64,000 nt of DNA from Syntrophobacteraceae bacterium (GCA_025453975.1 JALOPI010000007.1:22100-86099), one strand, 5' to 3'; shown: positions 9,049 to 18,040, counted from the first letter of the stretch. The notes: generated from the sequence alone by a model not told the origin. Numbers and translations are program-made.

Positions 9049-10938
9049 ATGAGTCGATACGGACCTGACTGCTGGGGGAATCTTGTCGGAGCGGTGCTGG
9101 TGGTCGTGGTCCTCCTCGCCAATGGCTGCGCCACCCCGGTGGGTGTGCGCCGCATGGACCCCCAGGAGGTCCAGCAGTCGCTGACGGCCAATGTGCTCTC
9201 CAGCGACACCCTGAGCGCCCCGACCACGCAGATCCTGAACCGTGCCGGCCTGAAAGAGAAGTTCCGAAACGACCCCGAGGAGGTGCTGGCCGCCCTGCAC
9301 CGGGGACTCCCCACGGCCGGCGAATCGGACCGGCTCTTTGCGTTGGCCGAGCTGTCCTTCGCCCACGCTTCCCGGAATGATGCGAGACCGTATTTCCTGG
9401 CGTCGGCCCTCTATGCTTATGCGTTCCTGTTCCCCGAGGATCGGGAGGCCCTTCCAGGCAGGACCGACCCGCGCATACGCCTGGCCCTGGATCTTTACAA
9501 CCGGGGGCTGGCCCAGGCTTTCACCAATGAGTCCGACAAGCACGTCAAGGTCCAGGCCGCGACTTATCCCCTGCCCTTCGGCCAGATCGCCGTTGACGTC
9601 AGCCCGGAGGATTTTCGATACGGCGACTATCGGCTGGTGAATTTCGTCCAGGCCGCCGAGCTGGACGTGCGGGGGCTACGCAACCGCTACCGCTGGTCGG
9701 GGATTGGCGCGCCCCTGGCCGCCTCGCTCCAGGAGGCAGATTCCAGCGGCGCTTCGGTGAAGTACAAGATCCCTCCCAATCTCAAGGTCGCGGTGACGGC
9801 CCTCCTGGTCCCGGATAACATTGGGGAAATCCTCAAGAGCGGGCAGCTTCGCGCACGGCTGGACCTCTTCACCACGGGCGAGGCCACCTCGGTTTTCATC
9901 GAGGGACAGGCCGTTCCCCTGGAGTATGAGCTGAGCTCGGCCCTGGCCTACACGGTGGAGGGATCCCAGGCCTACCGGTTCGAGCTCAAGGGGCTCTTTT
10001 CGGGGGACTTCACGATCTTCAAGGACCGGTCGCGCTTCGAGGACGGTCTCTTCTTCATGGAGCCCTACCGGCCCGGCTGCATACCCGTGGTTCTCGTCCA
10101 CGGGACGGCTTCGAGCCCGGTTCGGTGGGCTGAGATGCTGAACGAGCTCCAGAACGATCCGAACCTGTGGGGACGCTACCAGTTCTGGCTGTTCACCTAC
10201 AATACGGGCAACCCCATTCTTTACTCGGCGGGAATCCTGGCCGAAGGGCTCCGGAAGATCGTGGCCGAGCTGGATCCCGAGGGGAAGGACCCCGCCCTGG
10301 GCAAAATGGTGGTCATCGGCCACAGTCAGGGGGGGCTTCTGACCAAGCTCACGGCGGTCAGCTCGGGCATGTGCTTCTGGGACAGGGTTGTCTCCAAGCC
10401 CATCGATGAGCTGCAGGTTTCTCCCGAGACCAAGCGGATCCTTCTGAGGAGCATGTGCTATGAGCCGGTCCCCTCGGTGAAGCGCGTGGTGTTCATCGCC
10501 ACTCCCCATGGAGGAAGCTTCGTCGCCGGGGGATGGATCGGGAAGCTGGTGGGCAAGTTCATCACCCTGCCGTTTCAGCTCTTGAAGCCGCTTCAGGAGG
10601 TGCTTGCCGTGGTGGGTCAGGGGGTGGCCGGGGTCCAATCCCTCAAGGACATCCCGCGGAGCACGGACAACATGGATCCCAAAAGTCCCTTCATCAAGAC
10701 CCTGGCATCGATTTCCATCGCCGAGGGGATCCAGGCCCATTCCATCATCGCCGTCAGGAACCCCGAGGATCCCCGGGAGAAATGGACGGACGGGGTCGTG
10801 GACTTCAGCAGCGCCCAGATCGACGGCGTGGCGTCGGAGCTGGTGGTCCACTCGAGCCATTCCGCGCAGGACCATCCGGAGACCATCGAGGAGGTGCGGC
10901 GCATTCTCATGGAGCACCTGAAGGAAAGAGGACGCTGA
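9049..10938 (+). CDS. Lipoprotein with alpha/beta-hydrolase domain
   Basis: A 629-aa exported protein. The signal peptide ends in a lipobox at Cys27 (LANGC). The first 330 residues form a family-specific region with some TPR-like helices; the rest is an alpha/beta-hydrolase fold. Visible elements are the oxyanion strand VVLVHGTASSPVRWAEM, the nucleophile elbow GHSQGG with Ser426, and a late HSSHSAQDHPE segment that can supply the catalytic His. This suggests a lipase or esterase at the membrane. The ATG at 9049 has AGAGAGGAG. The DUF4105 gene follows after 5 bases, so they form a pair. The substrate cannot be read from sequence. Confidence 0.8.
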   Translation: MSRYGPDCWGNLVGAVLVVVVLLANGCATPVGVRRMDPQEVQQSLTANVLSSDTLSAPTTQILNRAGLKEKFRNDPEEVLAALHRGLPTAGESDRLFALAELSFAHASRNDARPYFLASALYAYAFLFPEDREALPGRTDPRIRLALDLYNRGLAQAFTNESDKHVKVQAATYPLPFGQIAVDVSPEDFRYGDYRLVNFVQAAELDVRGLRNRYRWSGIGAPLAASLQEADSSGASVKYKIPPNLKVAVTALLVPDNIGEILKSGQLRARLDLFTTGEATSVFIEGQAVPLEYELSSALAYTVEGSQAYRFELKGLFSGDFTIFKDRSRFEDGLFFMEPYRPGCIPVVLVHGTASSPVRWAEMLNELQNDPNLWGRYQFWLFTYNTGNPILYSAGILAEGLRKIVAELDPEGKDPALGKMVVIGHSQGGLLTKLTAVSSGMCFWDRVVSKPIDELQVSPETKRILLRSMCYEPVPSVKRVVFIATPHGGSFVAGGWIGKLVGKFITLPFQLLKPLQEVLAVVGQGVAGVQSLKDIPRSTDNMDPKSPFIKTLASISIAEGIQAHSIIAVRNPEDPREKWTDGVVDFSSAQIDGVASELVVHSSHSAQDHPETIEEVRRILMEHLKERGR

Positions 10939-10943
10939 AGACC

Positions 10944-11957
10944 ATGCGCAGGACCGTCCGCATCCTGTTTGGAATTCTGACCGGAGCTGTTGTGTTCTGC
11001 ATGGCGGTCTGGGCATCCCTGGCCGTCTACTATTCCGACCTGCCGGGCGAAGGCCTGAGGATGTCCCTCGCTGTCGGGCTCTCCGTCGCGACGCTCCTGG
11101 CTTTTGTCCTCCTGCCTCGCCGTGGCCGAGCCCTGGTGGGTTTTTTGGTGGCGTGGGGACTGCTGGTGGCCTGGTGGAGCACCATCCAGCCGTCCAACGC
11201 CAGGGACTGGCAGGAGGATGTGGCCGTCCTGCCCTACGCCACCGTCGAGGGGGACCGGGTCACGCTCCACAATATCCGCAACTTCACTTACCGGAGTGAG
11301 ACGGACTTCGATGCCCACTACTACGACAAGACAGTAGACCTGGGGCAGCTCAGCTCCGTCGACCTTGTCACCGTCTACTGGATGGGGGATGCCATCGCCC
11401 ACGTCATGATGAGCTTCGCCTTCGGGGAGGACGATCACGTCATCTTTTCCATCGAGGCCCGGAAGGAGAAGAGCGAGGGCTACTCGTCCGTCAAGGGGTT
11501 CTTCAAGCAATACGAGCTGACCTATGTGGTGGGAGACGAGCGAGACCTGATCCGCCTGCGGACGGACTACCGCAATCCACGGGAGGACGTCTACCTGTAT
11601 GTCACCCGCATCCCTCCCGAAAACCGGCGGCGCCTGTTCATGGAATATGTGGCCGCCATCAACGGACTCAAGGATAAGGCGGAATTTTACAACACCCTCA
11701 CGACGAACTGCACCACCAACGTCGTCCGTCACTTCCGGGCTTTCGGAGGGATCGTCCGCTACAACTGGAGAATCCTCCTTTCGGGTTACGCCCCCGAGTA
11801 TGCCTACGAGATCGGCGGGCTCGACACCAGCCTGCCCTTCCAAGAGCTTCGCAAGCGGAGCTACATCAATCCCATCGCCCTTTCCGTGGGCGATGACCCG
11901 ATGTTCTCGCGAAAGATCCGTGAAGGCCTGCCCCGGCCCGCGCCGGCCCGACCCTGA
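10944..11957 (+). CDS. DUF4105 (Lnb N-terminal-like) membrane protein
   Basis: A 337-aa protein with three N-terminal hydrophobic segments (about residues 5-30, 35-55, 60-78) and a periplasmic DUF4105 domain. The domain shows NIRNFTYRSETDFDAHYYDKT, WMGDAIAHVMMSFAFGE and NTLTTNCTTNVVRHFR, matching the family pattern with a conserved His and an NC pair resembling a papain-like active site. The family name comes from lacto-N-biosidase chaperone-like proteins; in proteobacteria its role is unproven. It follows the lipoprotein hydrolase by 5 bases, so both probably act on the same envelope substrate, possibly a lipid or lipoprotein. Confidence 0.75.
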   Translation: MRRTVRILFGILTGAVVFCMAVWASLAVYYSDLPGEGLRMSLAVGLSVATLLAFVLLPRRGRALVGFLVAWGLLVAWWSTIQPSNARDWQEDVAVLPYATVEGDRVTLHNIRNFTYRSETDFDAHYYDKTVDLGQLSSVDLVTVYWMGDAIAHVMMSFAFGEDDHVIFSIEARKEKSEGYSSVKGFFKQYELTYVVGDERDLIRLRTDYRNPREDVYLYVTRIPPENRRRLFMEYVAAINGLKDKAEFYNTLTTNCTTNVVRHFRAFGGIVRYNWRILLSGYAPEYAYEIGGLDTSLPFQELRKRSYINPIALSVGDDPMFSRKIREGLPRPAPARP

Positions 11958-12120
11958 ATCCAGCCTGAAAGTCACCCTATCGTCCCCCGTCCGGGAGAGA
12001 AGTCGCGGTCCCGGCCCTCCCCAGCCATGAGAAGCCTCCTGGCGGATCCTCCACCGCCTTGACCCTCCGTCGAGGCCCGTCGGGTCTGTCGAGGGGCTTC
12101 ACCTTCAAAATGTCGTCGAA

Positions 12121-12154
12121 TTGAAACCATCCCGTCACGTTGGGGCTTTATACC
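12121..12154 (+). promoter_or_regulatory. Pho-box promoter candidate for the methyltransferase/psd pair
   Basis: TTGAAACCATCCCGTCAC (12121-12138) has the PhoB 7-4-7 layout and agrees at 14 of 18 positions with the phnM site. TATACC follows after exactly 10 bases, at 12149-12154, a good -10 hexamer. An extra half-site-like TGTCGTC ends just upstream, keeping the 11-base period. Predicted transcription would start near 12161, some 27 bases before the methyltransferase ATG. The position, spacing and -10 together make this one of the better-supported regulatory sites in the window. Confidence 0.65.
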
Positions 12155-12187
12155 GGTGAGCGAGCCATCGGATCGGGAGGGTAGCTC

Positions 12188-12880
12188 ATGCGGAACCTCA
12201 GTCTCACGGCGAGCATCATCGAGGATATTTTCAGGCACGCGCAGCCCTTGGGGCACCACGAAGAGGCCGCCAGCCTCAACCTCGGATTCGGATTTCTCTA
12301 CTACGGGCTTGTGCGGGCTCTGCGCCCCCGCCACGTAGTGGTCATTGGCTCGGGATTCGGGTTCAGCGTGGTCTGCCTGGCCCTCGGGCTCAAGGATAAC
12401 GGTCGCGGCGCTCTGAGCTTCGTCGATCCGTCCTATTCCCTGCTGAAAAATGGCCCCCTCAAGACCGTTGGAGGGCACAGCCGCTGGGACGATCCTCAAA
12501 AAGTCCACGAGCATTTCAGCCGGTTCGGTGTATCCGAGATCGTCAACCATCACAGGTGGACCAGCGAGCGGTTTTTTCAGGAGTACTCTCAACTGGGCCT
12601 CCAGGCCATCGACATGGGCTTCATCGACGGCAACCATTCCTTCGGGGACGTCCGGCACGACTTCATGGGGATGCTGAGTCACACCCGTAAAAACTCCTAT
12701 CTGCTGCTTCACGATACCCACATCTATATCCGGGAGATTTTGCGGCACGCCGGGGTCAAGCGCTGGCTCAACATCATCAGGAAGCACGAGGAGTTCTTCG
12801 AGGTGGTGAATTTTCCCTTTTCCTCGGGAGTGGCCCTGGTCCGGGTCCTGCGGGATGAGAAATGGCGGTACGTGGAATGA
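12188..12880 (+). CDS. Class I SAM-dependent methyltransferase (Methyltransf_24 type)
   Basis: A 230-aa Rossmann-fold protein. Residues 49-62 carry the SAM-binding loop VVVIGSGFGFSVVC. The later GFIDGNHSFGDVRHDF and YLLLHDTH segments are the usual motifs of the Methyltransf_24 family, whose acceptors include sugars and small molecules. The start has GGGAGGGTAGCTC before it. The stop overlaps the psd frame, so the two genes are translationally coupled and share the Pho-box promoter. Given that partner, a lipid head-group acceptor such as phosphatidylethanolamine is conceivable, but the family does not settle it. Confidence 0.75.
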   Translation: MRNLSLTASIIEDIFRHAQPLGHHEEAASLNLGFGFLYYGLVRALRPRHVVVIGSGFGFSVVCLALGLKDNGRGALSFVDPSYSLLKNGPLKTVGGHSRWDDPQKVHEHFSRFGVSEIVNHHRWTSERFFQEYSQLGLQAIDMGFIDGNHSFGDVRHDFMGMLSHTRKNSYLLLHDTHIYIREILRHAGVKRWLNIIRKHEEFFEVVNFPFSSGVALVRVLRDEKWRYVE

Positions 12881-13563
12881 TCTGGGGGGCCCTCGGCCTT
12901 TTACCGCTGCTGGTCCTCGTCTTTTTATTCTGGCGATATGTCTGGTTTTTCAGGAATCCGGCACGCCATCCTCCGGCTGGAGAGTCCCTCCTGAGCCCCG
13001 CCGACGGAACGGTTGTCTATGTCAAGCGCTTCCAGGCGGGCGAGGAGGTGCTCAGCATCAAGTCAGGGGTGGCGGCCCGGCTCGATGAGATCGCCCCCAG
13101 CGATTTGACGGGAGCCCGGCTCCTCATCGGTGTCTTCATGAGCCCCTTCGACGTTCACTACAACCGTGCTCCCATCGCCGGCAGGGTGGAGTGGGTGCGG
13201 CATCACCCCGCCCGGGGGCGGAATGCCCACATGACCTCCATGCATTGGAGGACGCTGCTGGGAATCCAGCCCTTCCACCGTGAAAGTCCCCACGTATTTC
13301 AGAACGAGCGGACCGTGACCAAATTCCACGGCCTCTTGGGACATCATCCCATCGACTGCTTCGTGATCCAGATCGCCGGGGGAAGCGTGCGGGGCATCGA
13401 CAGCTATTTTCAGGAAGGGGCGATGGTTTCCCGGGGTGAGATCTTCGGCATCATTCGCGTCGGGTCCCAGGTGGATGTTCTGGTCCCGGCTCTGGGCTCC
13501 ATGCGGGTCCGGGTAAAGGCGGGAGACAGGGTGAGGGCCGGTGAGACCATCCTCATCGATTGA
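12862..13563 (+). CDS. psd: Phosphatidylserine decarboxylase, short form
   Basis: Pyruvoyl enzyme that decarboxylates phosphatidylserine to phosphatidylethanolamine at the inner membrane. The 233-aa length, N-terminal membrane segment (residues 8-30) followed by WFFRNP, and PADGTVVYV at 46-54 fit the short Psd class. The core MSPFDVHYNRAPIAGRV is typical. The autocleavage pair is Gly201-Ser202 in IIRVGSQVDV, where cleavage makes the pyruvoyl group. The start at 12862 overlaps the methyltransferase by 19 bases; an alternative ATG at 12877 gives an ATGA overlap. A second, longer Psd is encoded at 32236-33309. An archaetidylserine substrate cannot be excluded. Confidence 0.88.
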   Translation: MAVRGMIWGALGLLPLLVLVFLFWRYVWFFRNPARHPPAGESLLSPADGTVVYVKRFQAGEEVLSIKSGVAARLDEIAPSDLTGARLLIGVFMSPFDVHYNRAPIAGRVEWVRHHPARGRNAHMTSMHWRTLLGIQPFHRESPHVFQNERTVTKFHGLLGHHPIDCFVIQIAGGSVRGIDSYFQEGAMVSRGEIFGIIRVGSQVDVLVPALGSMRVRVKAGDRVRAGETILID

Positions 13564-13878
13564 TGTGAATTTCGGAAAAGGTCGGGCTTGGGAGGCAGGA
13601 ATGTGGAGAACCGCCGAGGTGTGCCGTCGGGGTCATCGTCGCGCCGACATCGTCGTGGAGCCCGAGGAGCGGGGTCAGTGGCGAGCCGTTCTCCTCGCTG
13701 GATTTGAAGGAGTTCGCGCGGGCGATGGATCCGCGCCGTCCGGTACGGGCCAGGACCGATCCAGGAAACATGGCGGGGCCGGGCTCCGTCCACCGGCCTG
13801 ACCCTCCGCGGCGACCCGAGGGGCTCATTCTTCCATGGGGTGGCGATCATTCAGGAGCAGTACCCAGAAGGAGACATC
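13564..13878. other. Intergenic stretch before the PHP-glycosyltransferase gene
   Basis: About 315 GC-rich bases without a plausible gene. I see no Pho box here, no clear sigma-70 hexamer pair and no hairpin followed by a T run. The AGAAGGAG ribosome-binding site of the next gene lies at its end. The glycosyltransferase may therefore depend on read-through from the psd operon. Confidence 0.5.
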
Positions 13879-16341
13879 ATGATGGAAACGGAAGCCCGAA
13901 TCGACCTCCACGTTCACTCCAGGCATTCCAGGCGTCCCAGCCAATGGGTTCTCAAGAAGCTGGGATGCCCGGAAAGCTTCACCGAGCCGGTCCATCTCTA
14001 CCGCCTCGCCCGGAAGAGGGGCATGACCCATGTGACCATCACGGATCACAACAGCATCACGGGAGCCCTCGAGATCGCGCACCTTCCCGACACCTTCGTG
14101 AGCGAAGAGGTCACGACCTACTTTCCCGAGGATCAATGCAAGGTCCACGTGCTCGTTCATGACATCGACGAGGCCACGCACGACGATATCCAGGCCATCC
14201 GGGAGAATGTGTACGACCTGACCGCATATCTGCGCCAGCGGGATATCTGCCACGTGCTGGCTCATCCGCTTTACTCCGTCAACGACCGTCTGACCGTCGA
14301 GCACTTCGAGAAGCTGCTCCTGCTCTTCAGGAATTTCGAGCTGAACGGTGCCCGGGATGCGGAGCAGAACCACGCCTTGAGAATCATCCTGTCCTCCCTG
14401 ACGCCCCGACTCATGAGCGAGCTGACCGACAGGCACGGCCTGGAGCCCGCTTTCACGGAGCCCTGGCGCAAGAATCTCACCGCCGGGTCCGACGACCACA
14501 GCTCTCTCACCATCGCCGGAGCCTACACGCGGATCGAGGGGGCTCAAACGGTGCAAGAGCTTCTGGCGGCCGTGGAAGACCATCGGGCCGAGCCCATGGG
14601 AAAGGCTTCGACGCCGCAGACCCTGGCCCACAATCTTTATGGAATCGCGTATCAGTTCTACAGGAACAGGATGGGGCTGGACAGGTACATCTCCCGGGAG
14701 CCTTTCCTCCGGTTCCTCGACCGCTTTCTCCAGTCCAACCGGGAGGAGGAGAGCTTCCTTTCCAGGATCACCCTGATGTGGAGCCATCGCAAGCGCCCCC
14801 GGAACAAGCCGTCCATGTCCAGGAACGTCCTGGAGCTGCTCAAGGCCGAGACACAGGCTCTGATCCAGAAGGATCCCGAGCTGATGAGCATCGTCGAGAG
14901 CAGGGACACGGACCTGCGACATCTGGAGAAGAAGTGGTTCCGATTCGTGAACCAGCTCTCGAACCGCTCGCTGCTCCATTTCTCCAATCACCTCCTCGAC
15001 CACCTGAGCGGAGCCAATGTTCTCAACATCTTTCAGTCGCTGGGCTCGGCGGGTGGGCTGTACACCCTCCTGGCGCCTTACTTCGTGTCTTTTTCGATCT
15101 TCAGCAGCCAGCGGCGGTTCAGCCGCGAAGCCCTGCACCGTTTCACCGGGGGGCAGGGGAGCGAGATCGCGCCGAGCCGCATCAAGGTGGCGCACTTCAC
15201 CGACACGTTCTACGAGGTCAACGGGGTGGCCAGGACCCTCCAGCAGCAGGTCCGCATGGCTCTCAGGACCAACAAGAATCTCACGGTCATCACCTGCGGC
15301 GCCGAGAGGCAGCATCCGTGCTCGGCGGTCCACAACTTCCGGCCCATCGGGGTTTACGAGCTTCCCGAGTACCCCGAGCAGAAGCTGCATTTTCCGCCAT
15401 TTCTCGAGATGCTCAACACCTGCTACGAGGAGGGGTTCACCCACATTCATTCGGCCACGCCCGGCCCCATCGGGATCGCCGCCCTGGCCATCGCCCGCAT
15501 CCTGAAGCTTCCCTTTTACGGCACCTATCATACGGCCCTGCCGCAGTACGCCCAGTACCTCACCAACGACACGGCCATCGAGGACCTGGTGTGGAAATAC
15601 ACCATCTGGTACTACGATCAGATGGATCTGATCTTCGTGCCGTCCAACAGCACGGCCGCCGAGCTGGTGCAAAAGGGCATATCGCCGCGGAAGATCCAGC
15701 TCTTCCCCCGCGGCATCGACATCCAGCGATTTCACCCTTCCAAAAGGAACGGCTTTCTCCAGGACCGTTACGGCATCCGCTCGGAAGCCAGACTCCTCTA
15801 TGTAGGCAGGATCTCCAGGGAAAAGAACCTTCAGCATCTGGAGCGAGTCTTCCATCAGCTCACCCAGACTCATCCCGGGGCGCACCTCGTCCTGGTGGGA
15901 GACGGCCCCTATCTTGGCGAGATGCGGGAGAGGATGAAGGGCCTTCCCTGCACCTTCACCGGCTACCTCGAGGGAGAGGACCTGGCGTCGGTCTACGCCT
16001 CCTCGGATCTCTTCCTGTTTCCGAGCACGACGGACACCTTCGGCAACGTGGTCCTGGAAGCCCAGGCTTCGGGGATTCCCGTCGTCGTGACGAATCTCGG
16101 AGGTCCTCGGGAGAACCTGATCCCCGGCGAAACCGGACTCATCGTGGATCACGGGGATCCTGAAGCCTTTTTGAGCGCCATTCGGGCCCTCCTGGATGAT
16201 CCGGTCCGAATGAAGCGCATGGGCCAGGCCGCCAGAAGGTACATGGAGGATCGCTCCTTCGAGAGCGCCTTCAACGAGACCTGGAGGCTCTACCGGCCGG
16301 AAAATCGGGAGGCGGGGTCGAGCCTGGGCTGGGCGGTGTGA
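13879..16341 (+). CDS. PHP-domain / GT4 glycosyltransferase fusion
   Basis: An 820-aa two-domain protein. The N-terminal PHP domain begins DLHVHSRHSRRP (His11, His13) with TDHNSITGA further on, giving the metal-binding HxH and DH elements of this phosphoesterase fold. A helical linker of about 200 residues follows. From about residue 435 there is a GT4 (group 1) glycosyltransferase: HFTDTFYEVNGVARTL, LLYVGRISREKNL and the donor-binding LFLFPSTTDTFGNVVLEAQASG. Such GT4 enzymes include lipid glycosyltransferases. I chose ATG 13879, six bases after AGAAGGAG. The location between psd and pst genes suggests lipid glycosylation, but this is inference. Confidence 0.85.
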   Translation: MMETEARIDLHVHSRHSRRPSQWVLKKLGCPESFTEPVHLYRLARKRGMTHVTITDHNSITGALEIAHLPDTFVSEEVTTYFPEDQCKVHVLVHDIDEATHDDIQAIRENVYDLTAYLRQRDICHVLAHPLYSVNDRLTVEHFEKLLLLFRNFELNGARDAEQNHALRIILSSLTPRLMSELTDRHGLEPAFTEPWRKNLTAGSDDHSSLTIAGAYTRIEGAQTVQELLAAVEDHRAEPMGKASTPQTLAHNLYGIAYQFYRNRMGLDRYISREPFLRFLDRFLQSNREEESFLSRITLMWSHRKRPRNKPSMSRNVLELLKAETQALIQKDPELMSIVESRDTDLRHLEKKWFRFVNQLSNRSLLHFSNHLLDHLSGANVLNIFQSLGSAGGLYTLLAPYFVSFSIFSSQRRFSREALHRFTGGQGSEIAPSRIKVAHFTDTFYEVNGVARTLQQQVRMALRTNKNLTVITCGAERQHPCSAVHNFRPIGVYELPEYPEQKLHFPPFLEMLNTCYEEGFTHIHSATPGPIGIAALAIARILKLPFYGTYHTALPQYAQYLTNDTAIEDLVWKYTIWYYDQMDLIFVPSNSTAAELVQKGISPRKIQLFPRGIDIQRFHPSKRNGFLQDRYGIRSEARLLYVGRISREKNLQHLERVFHQLTQTHPGAHLVLVGDGPYLGEMRERMKGLPCTFTGYLEGEDLASVYASSDLFLFPSTTDTFGNVVLEAQASGIPVVVTNLGGPRENLIPGETGLIVDHGDPEAFLSAIRALLDDPVRMKRMGQAARRYMEDRSFESAFNETWRLYRPENREAGSSLGWAV

Positions 16342-16391
16342 AAGGAGCGAGAGGTAGTCAACATCCCCATTCATGAAAGGAGTAGACAATC

Positions 16392-16781
16392 ATGGACAAG
16401 GAAATGCTGAAGTACTTCTCCGGAGCTTTGAATCGCCAGCTCATGGAGGCTCTCCCCGAAGCCACCGGCATGCTTCCGGGACTGCTGGAGGCGGTGGGTC
16501 ACCGCGAGCCCATGGACGAGGTGGACTTCGCTTCCATGCATTCCAGCCGGGAGCTCGGCATCCGCATCCATCGCCATCATCACATGAGGGTCCGCGAGAT
16601 CCTGGCCGCCATCCATCGTCTTTCGGAGGGAGAGTACGGGATCTGCGTGGAGTGTGGGGACGAGATCGCCGTCGACCGCCTCAAGGCTCAGCCGGTGACG
16701 ACGGTCTGCCTGTCCTGCCGGAGACACCTGGAGGTGGTCTCCCGAAGAGGCTCTCATCGGAAGAGACGGGCCGCATCATGA
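16392..16781 (+). CDS. DksA/TraR-family zinc-finger protein
   Basis: A 129-aa protein with a helical N-terminal half and a C-terminal C4 zinc finger: Cys85 and Cys88 (CVEC), Cys106 and Cys109 (CLSC), the spacing of DksA/TraR fingers. DksA-type proteins enter the secondary channel of RNA polymerase and alter promoter choice, often with ppGpp. The coiled-coil tip residues of true DksA are not clearly present, so it may be a specialised paralogue. Its start has AAGGAG. It lies 50 bases after the glycosyltransferase and immediately before the pst promoter, but transcription of pst is probably separate. Confidence 0.8.
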   Translation: MDKEMLKYFSGALNRQLMEALPEATGMLPGLLEAVGHREPMDEVDFASMHSSRELGIRIHRHHHMRVREILAAIHRLSEGEYGICVECGDEIAVDRLKAQPVTTVCLSCRRHLEVVSRRGSHRKRRAAS

Positions 16782-16824
16782 CGGTTGCGGCCGATCTCCG
16801 GGAAAATGATTGGTTTTTAGGTTT

Positions 16825-16858
16825 TTGTCATCATTCTGTAACATTCCTTGCCTACATT
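16825..16858 (+). promoter_or_regulatory. Pho-box promoter of the pst operon
   Basis: TTGTCATCATTCTGTAAC (16825-16842) is a near-canonical PhoB box: two 7-base half-sites, TTGTCAT and CTGTAAC, separated by four bases. TACATT begins 10 bases later (16853-16858), the position expected for the -10 of a PhoB-dependent promoter in which the box replaces the -35. The pstS ATG is about 90 bases downstream. The location before a phosphate transporter gene makes it the reference site for the other two boxes in this window. Confidence 0.8.
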
Positions 16859-16944
16859 ACTCGGTGTATGGAGTGGGAAGTGACGGCGCAAGCATGATCA
16901 CAGGCGTATTCACCCAAAGAGCAGAACGGTCAAGGAGTCAAAAG

Positions 16945-17931
16945 ATGCTGAAGAAGGTGCTCGGTAGGAGAGGTCTTGCTGGAATGGCGGTGATGGCCGC
17001 GGCGCTCCTGGCTGCCACGACGGCCCCTGCGGTGGAGCTGGATCCCAAGCTGCCGGACTACAAGCCCGTGAGCGGCGTTTCGGGCAACATCAAGTCCATC
17101 GGCTCGGACACTCTCAACAATCTCATGAGCCTCTGGTCCGAGGGCTTCCGGTCCCAGTATCCCAGCGTGAAGATCGAGATCGAGGGGAAGGGCTCGTCCA
17201 CGGCCCCGCCGGCCCTCATCGAGGGAACGGCTCAGTTCGGTCCCATGTCCCGCGAGATGAAGGCCAAGGAAATCGAGACCTTCGAGCAGAAGTTCGGCTA
17301 CAAGCCGGCTCACATCCGCACGGCCGTGGATTCCCTGGCCGTGTTCGTGCACAAGGACAACCCCATCAAATGCCTCACCCTGCAGCAGCTGGACGCCATT
17401 TTCTCCAAGACCCGCAAGGGCGGAGCCGCCAAGGATGCCGTGACCTGGGGAGACCTGGGGCTCAAGGGGGAATGGGCCGACAAGCCCATCTCCCTGTACG
17501 GACGTAACTCGGCTTCGGGAACTTATGGTTATTTCAAGGAAGTGGCTCTATTCGGGGGGGACTACAAGGACACCGTCAAGGAGCAGCCGGGCTCCTCGGC
17601 CGTGGTTCAGGGCATCGCCTCGGACAAATATGGCATGGGCTATTCCGGAGTGGGCTACAAGACGGCCGATGTGCGCATCGTGCCCCTGGCCGTGAAGGAA
17701 GGCGCCTGCTTCGATGCCACGGCGGAGAATGCCTACAGCGGCGATTATCCCCTGGCCAGATTCCTTTACGTCTACCTGAACAAGAAGCCTGGCGAAGCCT
17801 TGGATCCGCTGCGAGGCGAGCTCATCAAGTACATCTTCTCCAGGCAGGGCCAGCAGGTGGTCATCAAGGACGGCTTCTATCCCGTGTCGAAGGCCATGGC
17901 GGACGAGGACATGAAGGCGCTGGGCATGTAG
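16945..17931 (+). CDS. pstS: Phosphate ABC transporter, substrate-binding protein PstS
   Basis: Periplasmic phosphate receptor of the high-affinity Pst uptake system. The 328-aa protein has a signal peptide (residues 1 to about 31, ending TTAPAVE). The mature part contains SIGSDTLNNLMSLWSEGF, EGKGSSTAPPALIEG and YGRNSASGTYGYFKEV, the loops that bind phosphate in this family. The ATG at 16945 has AAGGAG at a good distance; longer upstream frames would lack a signal peptide at their start and cross the promoter. It is the first gene of pstSCAB-phoU-arsC and lies behind the Pho box. Confidence 0.93.
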   Translation: MLKKVLGRRGLAGMAVMAAALLAATTAPAVELDPKLPDYKPVSGVSGNIKSIGSDTLNNLMSLWSEGFRSQYPSVKIEIEGKGSSTAPPALIEGTAQFGPMSREMKAKEIETFEQKFGYKPAHIRTAVDSLAVFVHKDNPIKCLTLQQLDAIFSKTRKGGAAKDAVTWGDLGLKGEWADKPISLYGRNSASGTYGYFKEVALFGGDYKDTVKEQPGSSAVVQGIASDKYGMGYSGVGYKTADVRIVPLAVKEGACFDATAENAYSGDYPLARFLYVYLNKKPGEALDPLRGELIKYIFSRQGQQVVIKDGFYPVSKAMADEDMKALGM

Positions 17932-18040
17932 ACACCGGTGCATTCTCATTGATTGGACTGGGCAGCGATGGGCGGAGCTCGGGGTTACTCCCGGGCCTCG
18001 CCCGGCCTGCTTCCATGAACAACCCACGATGAAGTGACGC

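Noticed and set aside
13825..16389. Very long open frame on the minus strand opposite the glycosyltransferase gene
   Set aside because: It mirrors the codon phase of a well-supported GT4 gene, has no recognisable domain and is rich in Gly, His, Pro and Arg as expected of antisense GC-rich DNA.
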